Shown here: positions 35,706 to 46,178 of the stretch, in pieces
Numbering within the stretch: position 1 is the stretch's first letter
How the letters are laid out: each line of letters opens with the position of its first letter
Source of the DNA: Aliarcobacter thereius LMG 24486
Lineage (GTDB): Bacteria > Campylobacterota > Campylobacteria > Campylobacterales > Arcobacteraceae
Assembly: GCF_004214815.1 (NCBI RefSeq)
Contig: NZ_CP035926.1
Coordinates: 1,612,001-1,676,000, forward strand
Direction: 5' to 3'
Length of the DNA stretch: 64,000 nt
Position numbers and translations under genes: made by a program
The notes under the pieces: generated by a model
The model's database searches: none
Seen by the model: the letters and a program-made list of their open reading frames with translations, nothing else
What the model was told of the DNA's origin: nothing

Positions 35706-37690
35706 TATTTATCTCCCGCTCTTTCATTTTTCTCTTTATAGTTCATTGGTAAATCAAATGGCATTAAAGCATGTTGGATTTCATGTCTATCTTTACCTTC
35801 TGTTTCCATTTTTTCTCTAATTTCATCAACTTGTGATTGTCTTATAGCTGAGTTATCATGCTCAATAATCATACCTTTAGCACCATATCCTCTAAATGCT
35901 GGAGGCATTTCCATTTTCATAATATCTAATGCTTCATATGTAATAGTTGGTTCAATTGCATCTTTTGATGGCCAAGAAGTAAGAGTTCTATTTAACCAGT
36001 TTTTATCATCTCTTAAAAGATAATCTTCTCTATAATGAGCACCTCTTGATTCTGTTCTATCTCTTGCACCTTTAGCAACACAAAGTGCTACTTTTAACAT
36101 TTTTGGAACTCTATATGCTTCCTCAAGCTCTGGATTTCCACTTTTTTCTTTTGATTTAATATTGATTTGTTTAGTTTTTTGTAGTAGCTCTTTTAACTCT
36201 TCAACTGCTTCTTTTAATGGCTCACCACTTCTAAAAATACCAACTTTATCATCCATTAGTTGTTTCATTCTATTTTTGATTTTGAAGATATCTTCATTTC
36301 CATTGTAAGATAATAACTCATCCATGTAAGCTTCTTGCTCATCAACAAATTTTTGAACAACAGAAGTTGGAATTGTTACATCATTTTCTAAACAATAATC
36401 AGCAAAATAGTTACCAATAATCATACCAGCAACAACTGTTTCAGATACTGAGTTTCCACCTAATCTATTAAATCCGTGCATATCCCAACAAGCAGCTTCA
36501 CCACAAGCAAATAACCCTGCTAAGTTTTGAGACTCACCAGTTGCTTTTGTTCTGATTCCACCCATTGAGTAGTGTTGCATTGGAAGAACTGGTGCCCATC
36601 CTTTTGGACCTTCATCAGCTGGATCAATACCATTAAAAATTTGACAAATTTCTTGAACATCTCTTAAGTTCTTTTCAATATGTTCTCTTCCTAAAATAGA
36701 AATATCTAACCAAACGTGGTGACCATATGGTGAAGGTACCCCTTTTCCATTTCTAATATGTTCAATCATTCTTCTTGAAACAACGTCTCTTGAAGCAAGT
36801 TCTTTTTTCTCTGGCTCATAATCTGGCATAAATCTATGTCCATCTACATCTCTTAAAATACCACCATCTCCTCTACAACCTTCAGTTAGTAAAATACCTG
36901 ATGGTACAATTGGTGTTGGGTGAAATTGTACTGCTTCCATATTTCCTAATGTAGCAATTCCAGTTTCAAGTGCAATAGCGGCTCCAATACCTTCACAAAT
37001 AACAGCATTTGTAGTTTGTTTAAATATTCTTCCATATCCACCAGTAGCAATACATGTACCTTTTGCAACATAAGCTTCAATTTCACCAGTTATTAAATCT
37101 CTAACAACTGCTCCATAACATCTTCCAGCTTCGTGAATTAAACTAATTGCTTCTTTTCTATCTCTAATATCAACATCATGTTTTAAAGCTTCATTTGCAA
37201 CACCAAATAACATTGTATGTCCTGTTGCATCTGCTGTATAACATGTTCTCCACTTTTTAGTACCACCAAAATCTCTTGAAGTGATTAATCCATGTCTATC
37301 ATCATCTTCAGTTATAGTTGTTTTTTTAGCATTAATAACTGCTTCTCTAGTACCTTTTTCAACTCTTGACCAAGGCACACCCCAAGCTGCAAGTTCTCTA
37401 ATAGCTTTTGGAGCAGTATGAACGAACATTCTAGCTACTTCTTGGTCACATCCCCAGTCAGAACCTTTTACAGTATCTTCAAAGTGTAAATCTTCATTGT
37501 CTCCATCAGACATTTTAGAATTACCTAAACTTGCTTGCATACCACCTTGAGCAGCAGCACTATGTGATCTTTTTACTGGAACCAATGATAAAACTATTGT
37601 ACTTAAACCTTTTTTTTGTGTAGCAACAGCAGCTCTAAGTCCTGCTAATCCACCACCAACAACTAATGCATCACAGTAAATGATTTTCAT
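35705..37690 (-). CDS. frdA: Fumarate reductase flavoprotein subunit
   Basis: FrdA holds the covalently bound FAD and reduces fumarate to succinate in the cytoplasm-facing part of the complex. The 661-residue protein has the FAD fold [12 protein letters not shown] near residues 10-21, the histidine loop SHSAAAQGG (about 42-50), HPTPIVPSG and TEGCRGDGG (active-site region), and the arginine-rich [10 protein letters not shown] segment. Length and sequence style are those of the Wolinella/Campylobacter quinol:fumarate reductase. Start and stop overlap frdC and frdB by one base each. Confidence 0.97.
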   Translation of the reverse strand: MKIIYCDALVVGGGLAGLRAAVATQKKGLSTIVLSLVPVKRSHSAAAQGGMQASLGNSKMSDGDNEDLHFEDTVKGSDWGCDQEVARMFVHTAPKAIRELAAWGVPWSRVEKGTREAVINAKKTTITEDDDRHGLITSRDFGGTKKWRTCYTADATGHTMLFGVANEALKHDVDIRDRKEAISLIHEAGRCYGAVVRDLITGEIEAYVAKGTCIATGGYGRIFKQTTNAVICEGIGAAIALETGIATLGNMEAVQFHPTPIVPSGILLTEGCRGDGGILRDVDGHRFMPDYEPEKKELASRDVVSRRMIEHIRNGKGVPSPYGHHVWLDISILGREHIEKNLRDVQEICQIFNGIDPADEGPKGWAPVLPMQHYSMGGIRTKATGESQNLAGLFACGEAACWDMHGFNRLGGNSVSETVVAGMIIGNYFADYCLENDVTIPTSVVQKFVDEQEAYMDELLSYNGNEDIFKIKNRMKQLMDDKVGIFRSGEPLKEAVEELKELLQKTKQINIKSKEKSGNPELEEAYRVPKMLKVALCVAKGARDRTESRGAHYREDYLLRDDKNWLNRTLTSWPSKDAIEPTITYEALDIMKMEMPPAFRGYGAKGMIIEHDNSAIRQSQVDEIREKMETEGKDRHEIQHALMPFDLPMNYKEKNERAGDK

Positions 37691-38490
37691 TATGCTATTC
37701 CTCCAACACTTTTAGTTTTTAATTCATAATTCATAATTTGTGCAGTTGGTTTATATGAACCTCTATCAACACCATTTTTATGATTTTCATACCCTATTTT
37801 CATATAAGCCGCAAGTGAAGCGAAACCTAGTACTAGGAAAAATACAGTTAAAGCCCATTTTAATTTTTTTAGTGCTTTTCTAGTAGCTTTTGGATTTTCA
37901 CCATCAAACCAACCCCATTTTACACATAGTCTATAAAGACCAATTGTTCCGTGAAATTCAACTGCTAATAAAAGTAAAATATATAGTGGCCACATATACT
38001 CTTCCCACACTCTTGCACTACTTTCATAAGGTCCGATTTGATCTGGATGCGTCATAATAACATATAAGTGAATTGATGCTAAGAAGAACATAGCAAAACC
38101 TGTATATGCTTGTATAAACCAAAGTTTTGTATCATCGTGTTTCATACTTTTTGCATGAGCTTTTATTACTTGGTACTGTTTAAAGTTACCTGGTAATTTT
38201 CTCATACCTAAAGCAGCATGAACAATAAAAATTACAAAAATTACAATTGCAACTATCGATACTAAAAGTGGATTTCCACCTTCAAATATAAAACTTCCCT
38301 CAAGAAGTTTTGTAACTTGATACATAAACTCTTCTGACACTAAAATAGATGCAACAAGCATCATATGTGCCCACATAAATAAAGCTAAAAATCCTCCAGT
38401 AACACTTTGAATAAAATCAAGTTTTGCTGGAAGTCTGCTCTTTCTTCCTTCTACCGTTTTCCCTAAATAACCCTCTATTAGGTCACTCAT
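37690..38490 (-). CDS. frdC: Fumarate reductase cytochrome b subunit
   Basis: FrdC is the diheme membrane anchor that oxidises menaquinol. The 266-residue protein has five predicted membrane helices and histidines in the expected places ([31 protein letters not shown]). A single fused b subunit, rather than separate FrdC and FrdD, is typical of Campylobacterota. AAAGGA precedes the ATG. A TATAAT on the minus strand at 38536-38541 is the likely promoter of frdCAB. Confidence 0.95.
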   Translation of the reverse strand: MSDLIEGYLGKTVEGRKSRLPAKLDFIQSVTGGFLALFMWAHMMLVASILVSEEFMYQVTKLLEGSFIFEGGNPLLVSIVAIVIFVIFIVHAALGMRKLPGNFKQYQVIKAHAKSMKHDDTKLWFIQAYTGFAMFFLASIHLYVIMTHPDQIGPYESSARVWEEYMWPLYILLLLAVEFHGTIGLYRLCVKWGWFDGENPKATRKALKKLKWALTVFFLVLGFASLAAYMKIGYENHKNGVDRGSYKPTAQIMNYELKTKSVGGIA

Positions 38491-38535
38491 TTGCTATCCT
38501 TTCTTTGAGATTTAGATTTCGTATTATGATATCAA

Positions 38536-38541
38536 ATTATA
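38536..38541 (-). promoter_or_regulatory. -10 box of frdCAB
   Basis: The minus strand reads TATAAT about 46 bases before the frdC ATG and downstream of the nuo terminator. Confidence 0.45.
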
Positions 38542-38595
38542 GGTTTAAAATTTATTTAGTAAACGAAGATTTCGGGTTTTTATGAAGATTTTTGT

Positions 38596-38635
38596 AAAAA
38601 AGTAGCATTTAGTCCAATTAGTGGACTAAATTGCT
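38596..38635 (-). terminator. Terminator of the nuo operon
   Basis: A 9-base stem TTTAGTCCA/TGGACTAAA (38608-38616 with 38622-38630) is extended by AGCA/TTGCT with one bulge. It is followed on the minus strand by ACTTTTTT (38596-38603), 35 bases after the nuoN stop. Confidence 0.8.
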
Positions 38636-38669
38636 AAAAAATGGTTTTATTTTGTAACTATATTACTCA

Positions 38670-40187
38670 TTATAAAAATAAAGATTGTACAGCTATTTGT
38701 GCAAAATTTATTAGTGTATCAATATTTAATGCTGGAATAAAGAATACAACTGCTGAACCAATTCCACCAACTAAAGTTAATATTGCTACAAATAAAATTG
38801 CATATGTAGATACTCTACTATCATTAAATTCTTGTGAAATACACTCTTGTTTTGGCTCATAAAAATACATCATACCTATTAATCTTAAGTAGTAATACAT
38901 AGATATAATTGTTGCAATAATTGCAACAACTGCAAGTGCTATATATCCAGCTTTTATAGCTTCTGTAAATACATAAACTTTCCCAATAAAACCAATAGTT
39001 CCTGGAATTCCAGCTAAAGATAGTAAGAAAATTGTCATCATTGCTGCTAAAAATGGTCTTTGTTTTGCTAAACCTCTAAAATCATCATATGTAACCTTTA
39101 CATTTGTTTCTGAAATTATATGTGAAGCTAATCCAAATGTTCCAAGTGCAGATAATAAATATGCTATTAAATAAAACATAATTGAGTATGCTGCACCAAT
39201 ATTTAATATTTCACCATCTGCATAACTTAAAGCGATAAATGCTAGAAGTAAATACCCTGTATGAACTATTGAAGAAGCTGCTAGCATTCTTTTTACAATC
39301 TCTTGTGTTATTGCTAACCAAGTTCCAAATAGTAAAGTAAGAACTATAACTACTTGTAAAATAGTATCCCAGAAATCAATCAAAGGTGAAATATATTCTA
39401 ATATTAATCTTAAGAAAAAAGAGAATATTGCAATTTTGAATGTTGAAGCCATATAAGCTGTAACAATCATAGGTGCACCTCTATAAATATCTAATACCCA
39501 TGATTGGAAAGGAAATGCTGCAATTTTAAATAAGAATGTGAAAAGTATTAAAGTCAATCCTATATATAAAAGTGCTATATTTGATTGATCTGCACCAATA
39601 ATATATTGATAAATATCAGCCAAATTTGTACTTGCTGTTGTACCATAAACTAAAACCATTCCTAATAAGAAAAAAGCTCCAATAAATGCACCTAAAACTA
39701 AATATTTAAATACTGCTTCAACTCTTTTTGAATCATCTCTATTAAATCCAACAAGAATATAAACACTAAATGATGCTATCTCTAAAGCTATAAATGCAGT
39801 TATTATCTCATTTGCTTGAGATAAAACCATCATTCCAAATAGTGCAAAAAGAATAATACTAAAAAATTCACCTTTAAAATATTTTCTATATTCAATATAG
39901 TGTTCACCAATTAATATTGTAAGTAGTGTTCCTAATATTAATAAAATATTAAAAAAGTTAGAAAAAGTATCAAATGTTAAAACATTATTTAAAAAACCTT
40001 CATAAGGTTGAACTGAATAAAGTGTATTTACATTAAACAGTGCAAAAGCTAAAGCTAAAACTAAAAAAAGTGAAGAAACAAAAATATGACTCTTAATAGA
40101 GATTCTTTCACTCATGCTCATAAATAAAAGGGTAATAGCCCCAAATAAAACTAAAAGAGTAGGAATTGTATAAATAAATTGACTCAT
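38670..40187 (-). CDS. nuoN: NADH-quinone oxidoreductase subunit N
   Basis: NuoN is one of three antiporter-like proton-pumping subunits in the membrane arm of complex I. The 505-residue protein has about 14 helices and the family segments [22 protein letters not shown] (the essential Glu), [20 protein letters not shown] and [14 protein letters not shown]. It is the last gene of the nuo operon and overlaps nuoM by 4 bases; a terminator follows. Confidence 0.95.
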   Translation of the reverse strand: MSQFIYTIPTLLVLFGAITLLFMSMSERISIKSHIFVSSLFLVLALAFALFNVNTLYSVQPYEGFLNNVLTFDTFSNFFNILLILGTLLTILIGEHYIEYRKYFKGEFFSIILFALFGMMVLSQANEIITAFIALEIASFSVYILVGFNRDDSKRVEAVFKYLVLGAFIGAFFLLGMVLVYGTTASTNLADIYQYIIGADQSNIALLYIGLTLILFTFLFKIAAFPFQSWVLDIYRGAPMIVTAYMASTFKIAIFSFFLRLILEYISPLIDFWDTILQVVIVLTLLFGTWLAITQEIVKRMLAASSIVHTGYLLLAFIALSYADGEILNIGAAYSIMFYLIAYLLSALGTFGLASHIISETNVKVTYDDFRGLAKQRPFLAAMMTIFLLSLAGIPGTIGFIGKVYVFTEAIKAGYIALAVVAIIATIISMYYYLRLIGMMYFYEPKQECISQEFNDSRVSTYAILFVAILTLVGGIGSAVVFFIPALNIDTLINFAQIAVQSLFL

Positions 40188-41671
40188 TTTGTTGCTCCAA
40201 TTTGTAAAATATCTTCTAAATAGTGTGTAACTGTTGGTTCAAATTTATCTATAAAAACTTCTGGATAAAATCCCATAACAAAAACTAAAACTACCCATGG
40301 AATAAGTCCAATAATCTCTTTAATTTTTAAATCTCTCATTTTTAATTCAACAGAACCTTCTGGTCTATCTTGTAAAATAGCTCTTTGAAACATCCATAAC
40401 ATATATGAAGCTCCAATAATAACTGATAATGCAGCTATAATTCCTAAATAAATATTAAAATTAAATACTCCAAAAATTATTAATAATTCAGATACAAAAC
40501 CATTTGTTCCAGGTAGTCCAACATTTGCAAAAAGCATAACAGCAAATACAAATGTAAAGATAGGTGCTTTTTTAGCTATTCCACCTAAATCTTTAATTGT
40601 TTTAAATCCTGTTTGTTCTTGTAAAACTCCAACAAGTAAGAATAGTGCTCCAGTTGCTATAGCATGAGCTATTATTAAGTACAAGGCTCCGTTTATTCCA
40701 TAAGAATTTAAAGAGAAAATACCAGCAGCAATGAAACTCAAGTGTGAAGCTGACGAATAAGCAAACATTCTTTTAATATCATCTTGCATAAGTGCAGCAA
40801 TACCAAAATAAACTAATCCAAATAATCCAAGCATTACAAAATATGTTGAATACTCAACATAAACATCAGGAAATAATGGAATTAAAAATCTAATTACTGC
40901 ATAAACTCCAAGTTTTGCCATTATTGATGATAGTAAAAATACTGCTCCTGTTGGTGCATTTTTATATGTTGACATAATCCATGTATGAAGTGGGAATAAT
41001 GGAATTTTAATTGCAAATGCAGCAAGAAATGCTAAAAACAACCAAACCCTTGTACTATTATCTAGCTCTTTAACCATCATTAAATTATCATAAGCAAAAG
41101 ACCAAACACCAAACTCATTATGATAAGCCACTGCTAAAAAGATTATTGCAACAAGCATTAAAAGTGAACCAGCCATTGTATAAACTGTAACTTTTAAAGT
41201 TGTAAATATTTTATCTCCAAAACCATATTGTCCTATCATTAGGAATACTGGTAAAAGCATAACTTCCCAAAAGAAATAAAATAATATTACATCTAAAGAT
41301 AGTAAAGCTCCTGTAACACCACTTTGAACAAGAAGCATATTTATCCAATAACCTTTTGTTTTCCCTTCCCATAAAAGTAAATAAGCTGTTGGTATTAAAA
41401 TTGCAATCATCATAAGAATTGTCAATGAAAAACCATCTAAACCAATATAGTAATTTATTCCATAAGTTTCTATCCAAGCAACATTTGTAACATATTGCAT
41501 ACCTGCACTTGGTTCAAAATCTATGTAAATTTTTAAAACAAGTGCTAAAATAACAGTTGTTGTAAGAAATGCAATATTTCTAATAGTATTTACATCTCTT
41601 GTTGTAATTAGTAGTCCAATTGCTACAACAGCTGGTAAAAATATAATAAATGAAAGAATATCTGCACTCAT
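40184..41671 (-). CDS. nuoM: NADH-quinone oxidoreductase subunit M
   Basis: NuoM is an antiporter-like proton-pumping subunit. The 495-residue protein has about 14 helices, with [17 protein letters not shown] (key Glu), [34 protein letters not shown] and [13 protein letters not shown], all typical. It lies between nuoL (1-base gap) and nuoN (4-base overlap). Confidence 0.96.
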   Translation of the reverse strand: MSADILSFIIFLPAVVAIGLLITTRDVNTIRNIAFLTTTVILALVLKIYIDFEPSAGMQYVTNVAWIETYGINYYIGLDGFSLTILMMIAILIPTAYLLLWEGKTKGYWINMLLVQSGVTGALLSLDVILFYFFWEVMLLPVFLMIGQYGFGDKIFTTLKVTVYTMAGSLLMLVAIIFLAVAYHNEFGVWSFAYDNLMMVKELDNSTRVWLFLAFLAAFAIKIPLFPLHTWIMSTYKNAPTGAVFLLSSIMAKLGVYAVIRFLIPLFPDVYVEYSTYFVMLGLFGLVYFGIAALMQDDIKRMFAYSSASHLSFIAAGIFSLNSYGINGALYLIIAHAIATGALFLLVGVLQEQTGFKTIKDLGGIAKKAPIFTFVFAVMLFANVGLPGTNGFVSELLIIFGVFNFNIYLGIIAALSVIIGASYMLWMFQRAILQDRPEGSVELKMRDLKIKEIIGLIPWVVLVFVMGFYPEVFIDKFEPTVTHYLEDILQIGATK

Positions 41672-41672
41672 T

Positions 41673-43562
41673 TTACAACCCTAATTCTAAATATAAATAT
41701 ACAAAAACAAATGTCATACCAAGAAGCATAAATGCTGCATAATATCTTACATTTGCATTTTGTATTAAAGCTACTTTTCTTCCAATAGCCACAAATCCAA
41801 CTGAACATTTCATAATAAATGCATCTATGATTTTTGTATCTAATACTTTATCTATAAACACAGATAATGCTTTTGATGTTTTTACAAAAACTAAATCATA
41901 TAGTTCATCAATATAAAGTTTTCTTCCTATAAAACCTGTTTCTAACTCTGGTTTTTCTAAATCATATTTAGCATATTTTTTATATGCAATAAAAATACCA
42001 ATAGCAGCAACTACAACTGAAAGTATCATTAAAATATACTCTGTACTATGTGTTAAAGTTATTGTTTTTGAATTTAATTGCCCTAACCAAGTATCAACTA
42101 AATGATTACCACCAAAAACTGCTGGAAAGTTTAAAAAACCTGCTCCAATAGCTCCAATAGCTAAAACCACCAATGGAAAAGTAATAGTCTTACTTGTATA
42201 TACATACTCTTTTTTATCACTTTTATTTGGTGTTACAAACACAATAAAATATAATCTAAACATATAAAATGCTGTTAAAAATGCAGTGAACATAGCTATA
42301 CCATAGATTAAATAATGTTCTTCTTGAAATGCAGCTGCTAAAATTACATCTTTTGAAAAGAATCCAGAAAATGGTGGAATCCCTGATATCGCTATAACTC
42401 CTATTAAAAATGTTGCAGAAATTATTGGAAGATTTGCTCTATGCTTTGCAATATTAAAAATATTTTGTTCATGATGAAGTGCAATTATAACCCCACCTGC
42501 TCCCATAAACAACATTGCTTTAAAAAAAGCATGTGTAAATACATGGAAAAGTCCACTTGCATAAAAACCTAAACCAACAGCTATAAACATATATCCTAAT
42601 TGACTCATTGTTGAATAAGCAAGTATCTTTTTAATATCTGTCTGTCTTGTTGCTATAATAGCTGCAAGAAGTGCTGAAAACGCTCCTATATAAGCTATAA
42701 ATAATCCGATTTCTTCAATTCCCACATATAAAAAGTGAAATCTTGAAACCATATAAACCCCTGCTGTAACCATAGTTGCTGCATGAATTAATGCTGAAAT
42801 TGGTGTTGGTCCTGCCATTGCATCTGGAAGCCAAGTATAAAGTGGAATCTGAGCTGATTTTCCCATTGCCCCTACAAAAAGTAAGATTCCTGCTAAAATC
42901 AACCATCCATTTGTAGTATTTCCTAAATTTGCTTCAATAGATGAAAAAGAAAGATCAACTTGACCTAAAGCGAAAAATAGTGTTGCAACTCCAAGTAAGA
43001 ATCCAAAATCTCCAACTCTATTTACTATAAAAGCTTTATTTGCAGCAACAACATTCTCTTTTTGTCCATAATAGAATTTAATTAAAAGATATGAACAAAC
43101 TCCAACACCTTCCCATCCAATAAACATAATAACTGGGTTATCTGCTAAAACAAGAATTAACATTGAAGCTAAGAAAAGGTTAAAATATGCAAAGAATTTA
43201 CCAAAACCTGCATCACCTCTCATATATCCAACTGCATAAATATGAATTAACCATCCAACAAAAGTAACAAACATTGACATAAAAATCGATAATTTATCAC
43301 CTAAAAATGCCATCTCTATATTTAAATTTGCAACATTTAACCAAGTAAATAAAGATTGTTTTAAAACTACATCTTCACTATTGATTTGTAAAAAAACTAA
43401 AAGTGTAAAAACAAATGCTATAAAAGGAGTTATTGTTCCTATAAGAGCAAAATAGATTTCAGATACTTTTTGCTTTTTAATATTATAAAAATATAAAGCT
43501 GTATTTAATAAAGCACCAAAAAGTGGCGCTAATATTATCCAAACTAATAAATTTGTACTCAT
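41673..43562 (-). CDS. nuoL: NADH-quinone oxidoreductase subunit L
   Basis: NuoL is the distal antiporter-like subunit, which also carries the long lateral helix. The 629-residue protein has FIGWEGVGVCSYLLI (key Glu), KSAQIPLYTWLPDAMAGPTPISALIHAATMV-type sequence with the proton-path Lys and His, and a C-terminal extension of about 130 residues fitting the lateral helix. It abuts nuoK with no gap and nuoM with 1 base. Confidence 0.96.
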   Translation of the reverse strand: MSTNLLVWIILAPLFGALLNTALYFYNIKKQKVSEIYFALIGTITPFIAFVFTLLVFLQINSEDVVLKQSLFTWLNVANLNIEMAFLGDKLSIFMSMFVTFVGWLIHIYAVGYMRGDAGFGKFFAYFNLFLASMLILVLADNPVIMFIGWEGVGVCSYLLIKFYYGQKENVVAANKAFIVNRVGDFGFLLGVATLFFALGQVDLSFSSIEANLGNTTNGWLILAGILLFVGAMGKSAQIPLYTWLPDAMAGPTPISALIHAATMVTAGVYMVSRFHFLYVGIEEIGLFIAYIGAFSALLAAIIATRQTDIKKILAYSTMSQLGYMFIAVGLGFYASGLFHVFTHAFFKAMLFMGAGGVIIALHHEQNIFNIAKHRANLPIISATFLIGVIAISGIPPFSGFFSKDVILAAAFQEEHYLIYGIAMFTAFLTAFYMFRLYFIVFVTPNKSDKKEYVYTSKTITFPLVVLAIGAIGAGFLNFPAVFGGNHLVDTWLGQLNSKTITLTHSTEYILMILSVVVAAIGIFIAYKKYAKYDLEKPELETGFIGRKLYIDELYDLVFVKTSKALSVFIDKVLDTKIIDAFIMKCSVGFVAIGRKVALIQNANVRYYAAFMLLGMTFVFVYLYLELGL

Positions 43563-43874
43563 CTATTTTTCTCCTTGTGATAGAGATGTAAATATATCTG
43601 TATCTAAAGATTTTTTAGATCTAAATAACAAAATTACTATTGATAGAAACACAGCTGCTTCAGCTGCCGCAATTGAAATAACCATAATTGATATAACTTG
43701 AGGATCAAGATTAAAATGGTATCTAGCAAATGTAACTAAAAATAAATTAACACCATTTAACATAAGTTCAATTGACATATATATTACAAAAATATTTCTT
43801 CTTGCAATTACTCCTATTGCTCCAATAGAGAATAAAATCATTGCAACAAAGGCATAAGAAGTTAATGTTATCAT
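43563..43874 (-). CDS. nuoK: NADH-quinone oxidoreductase subunit K
   Basis: NuoK is a three-helix membrane subunit of complex I (103 residues). The second helix carries IYMSIELMLNGVNL with the conserved Glu, and the third IAAAEAAVFLSIVI with the second Glu. It lies 3 bases after nuoJ and next to nuoL. Confidence 0.95.
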   Translation of the reverse strand: MITLTSYAFVAMILFSIGAIGVIARRNIFVIYMSIELMLNGVNLFLVTFARYHFNLDPQVISIMVISIAAAEAAVFLSIVILLFRSKKSLDTDIFTSLSQGEK

Positions 43875-43877
43875 CTA

Positions 43878-44402
43878 TTAATCCTCCTCATTTGTAATTT
43901 TTGTTTCTCTTCTTTTTGCAAGAACCACTGAACCAATAAGTGCAATTAAAAGTAATACTGAAATTAATTCAAACGCTACAATCCACTCTTCATAAAGTTT
44001 AATTCCTACTATTTTAATAGTTCCAAAATCACTCTCAACTGGACTTAAATCTTTACTTGGAAGATTTGAAACTGCTTTTAATACCAAAATATTTAGTGGT
44101 ATCATAATGATTGCACCAAATCCTATAAAAATATATTTTTTTGGTTCTTGTGGTAAATCTTCTTCCTTAATATTTAAAAACATCAAAATAAATAGTATTA
44201 AGGCCATAATAGCACCAGCATAAACTATAATTTGAACCATAAATAGTAAAGTTGCATTTAATAAAGCAAACATTCCTGCAACACTAAGCATTGTAATTAA
44301 AAGTCCTAATGCACTAAACATAGGACTTCTGTATAGAAGCATAGCAAGTGCCCCTGTTATTGCGAAAAATGATAAGGCAATAAAAATAATATCTGCTATC
44401 AT
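43878..44402 (-). CDS. nuoJ: NADH-quinone oxidoreductase subunit J
   Basis: NuoJ is a membrane subunit of 174 residues with five predicted helices and the family segment LLFMVQIIVYAGAIMALILF, which contains the pi-bulge helix linked to energy coupling. Its start overlaps the nuoI stop by 4 bases. Confidence 0.93.
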   Translation of the reverse strand: MIADIIFIALSFFAITGALAMLLYRSPMFSALGLLITMLSVAGMFALLNATLLFMVQIIVYAGAIMALILFILMFLNIKEEDLPQEPKKYIFIGFGAIIMIPLNILVLKAVSNLPSKDLSPVESDFGTIKIVGIKLYEEWIVAFELISVLLLIALIGSVVLAKRRETKITNEED

Positions 44403-44899
44403 TCAAAATCCTTTGATCTCTTATTATTCATAAGAGCTTTTTTATCTAATACAAAATCTTCTCTTTTTGAAGCTGTAAATGAAAAGATTCCTGTATCCAT
44501 TCTAATTGCATCACATGGACAAGCCTCTACACAATATCCACAGAAAACACATTCTAAAAGATCTATTTTAAACTCTTTAGGTCTTTTTTCATCAACACCA
44601 TCAAATCTCTCTTCAGCTTCAATAAAGATACATTCAGCAGGACAAGCAGTTGCACACATAAAACATGCAACACACTTTTCACTTCCATCTTCATGAGTTG
44701 TTAATCTATGCACACCTCTATATCTATCTGTTATATCTGTTGGTTGAACTTCTGGATACTGCATAGTATTTACACTATCTACATTTCTTAAATTTTTTAC
44801 AAAGTGTTTAAATGTAGTTTTCATTCCTCCTGCTATTGCAGGAAGATACAATTTCTCTTTAAATGTTTTTCCATATCTTGGTACTACTTTTATTGACAT
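44399..44899 (-). CDS. nuoI: NADH-quinone oxidoreductase subunit I
   Basis: NuoI holds clusters N6a and N6b in the connecting arm. The 166-residue protein has CVACFMCATACPAECI (about 77-92) and CVFCGYCVEACPCDAI (about 116-131), two 4Fe-4S sets. It is 1 base after nuoH and overlaps nuoJ by 4 bases. Confidence 0.95.
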   Translation of the reverse strand: MSIKVVPRYGKTFKEKLYLPAIAGGMKTTFKHFVKNLRNVDSVNTMQYPEVQPTDITDRYRGVHRLTTHEDGSEKCVACFMCATACPAECIFIEAEERFDGVDEKRPKEFKIDLLECVFCGYCVEACPCDAIRMDTGIFSFTASKREDFVLDKKALMNNKRSKDFE

Positions 44900-44900
44900 C

Positions 44901-46178
44901 TTAATTTCCTACTAAAACAACAAATGTTGCTGTGATTACAATGTTTAGTAAAGCTAGTGGAATAAGTACTTTCCATCCTAGCATTTGAAGTTGGTCATAT
45001 CTAATTCTTAGAACTGTCCATCTAACCCACATATAAACAAAAGCCATCATAAAGAACTTAACCATAAAAGTTCCAACTTGAATAACCGCTGTTGCTATAT
45101 TTACTCCATTTGTCCCTAAACCATTTACTAAAAATGATATTAGTAAAGCCATTACAGCTAAACATAATGTCCAGAAAACAAATGTTAATATTTTTGTCTC
45201 TTTTTCTCTACTTATATCTTCACCAACTCTTTTATTATTTCTTTTCATCCATCTTGTAAAAATAAAAATTTGAATTGGAAGTAAAATAATAATTGCAAGA
45301 ATTACATAATCTATATTTGCTTTTATAGCTGCTGTATCCATCCAAGGAATTTGATATCCACCAAATAAAAGTGTTACAATCAATGCACTAGAAGCACTCA
45401 TCGCTGCATATTCACCAACTTGGAAAAGTCCAAATTTCATTGCACTATATTCTGTATGATATCCTGCAACAATCTCACTTTCACCTTCAGCTAAATCAAA
45501 TGGTGCTCTATTTGTTTCTGCAAAAGAACAAACTATAAATATAATAGCAGCTATTGGTTGAATAAATATTCCCCACATTGGAATAACACCTAAATATGTA
45601 CCTGTTTGTGCATTTACGATATCTGTAAGATGAATTGTTCCATAAGAGATAATTAAAGATATTAAAGATAATCCCATAGCAGCTTCATAAGATATAACTT
45701 GTGCAGAAGCCCTAATTGAACCTAAAAGTCCATATTTATTTCCAGATGAATAACCACCAAGAATAATTCCATAAACGCTAAGTCCTGCAAATGCTAAAAA
45801 CCACATAACTCCAAGTTCTGTTGGAATAGCTTGCATTGTATGTGCTTTTCCATCATAAACTAGTACATCTGCATATGGAATAACAGCAAAAGTTAAAAAT
45901 GATGCAAGAAAAACAATTGCAGGTGCAACTACGAAAAAGAATTTGTGTCTTATATGTGAAGGAGTAAAATCCTCTTTAAATATAAGTTTTAACATATCAG
46001 CAACAGCTTGAATCAATCCACCTAATCTAAATACACCAATATGACATCTATTTGGTCCACTTCTATCTTGTATAAATCCTGCAATTCTTCTCTCCCACCA
46101 AACCCATAAAGGAGTAAGTCCAACTGCAAGAACAACAGCTAATAGAATATTTACAATAATTATAATTGCATCACTCAT
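44901..46178 (-). CDS. nuoH: NADH-quinone oxidoreductase subunit H, with extra membrane segment
   Basis: NuoH forms much of the quinone site. WWERRIAGFIQDRSGPNRC (about 27-45) and ETNRAPFDLAEGESEIVAGYH (221-241, shown here only in part by its key acidic residues) identify it, as does RIRYDQLQMLGWK (391-403). At 425 residues it is about 100 longer than E. coli NuoH (325). The excess lies mainly at about 285-365, between the LFGGYQ segment and the last two conserved helices, and contains two extra predicted helices (about 290-308 and 331-350) joined by a basic, charged loop. The start overlaps nuoG by 4 bases. Confidence 0.94.
   Translation of the reverse strand: MSDAIIIIVNILLAVVLAVGLTPLWVWWERRIAGFIQDRSGPNRCHIGVFRLGGLIQAVADMLKLIFKEDFTPSHIRHKFFFVVAPAIVFLASFLTFAVIPYADVLVYDGKAHTMQAIPTELGVMWFLAFAGLSVYGIILGGYSSGNKYGLLGSIRASAQVISYEAAMGLSLISLIISYGTIHLTDIVNAQTGTYLGVIPMWGIFIQPIAAIIFIVCSFAETNRAPFDLAEGESEIVAGYHTEYSAMKFGLFQVGEYAAMSASSALIVTLLFGGYQIPWMDTAAIKANIDYVILAIIILLPIQIFIFTRWMKRNNKRVGEDISREKETKILTFVFWTLCLAVMALLISFLVNGLGTNGVNIATAVIQVGTFMVKFFMMAFVYMWVRWTVLRIRYDQLQMLGWKVLIPLALLNIVITATFVVLVGN

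Noticed and set aside
41211-41477. Open frame on the minus strand in another frame inside nuoM
   Set aside because: It lies wholly within nuoM, which is fully supported by family motifs, and its product has no family-like features.
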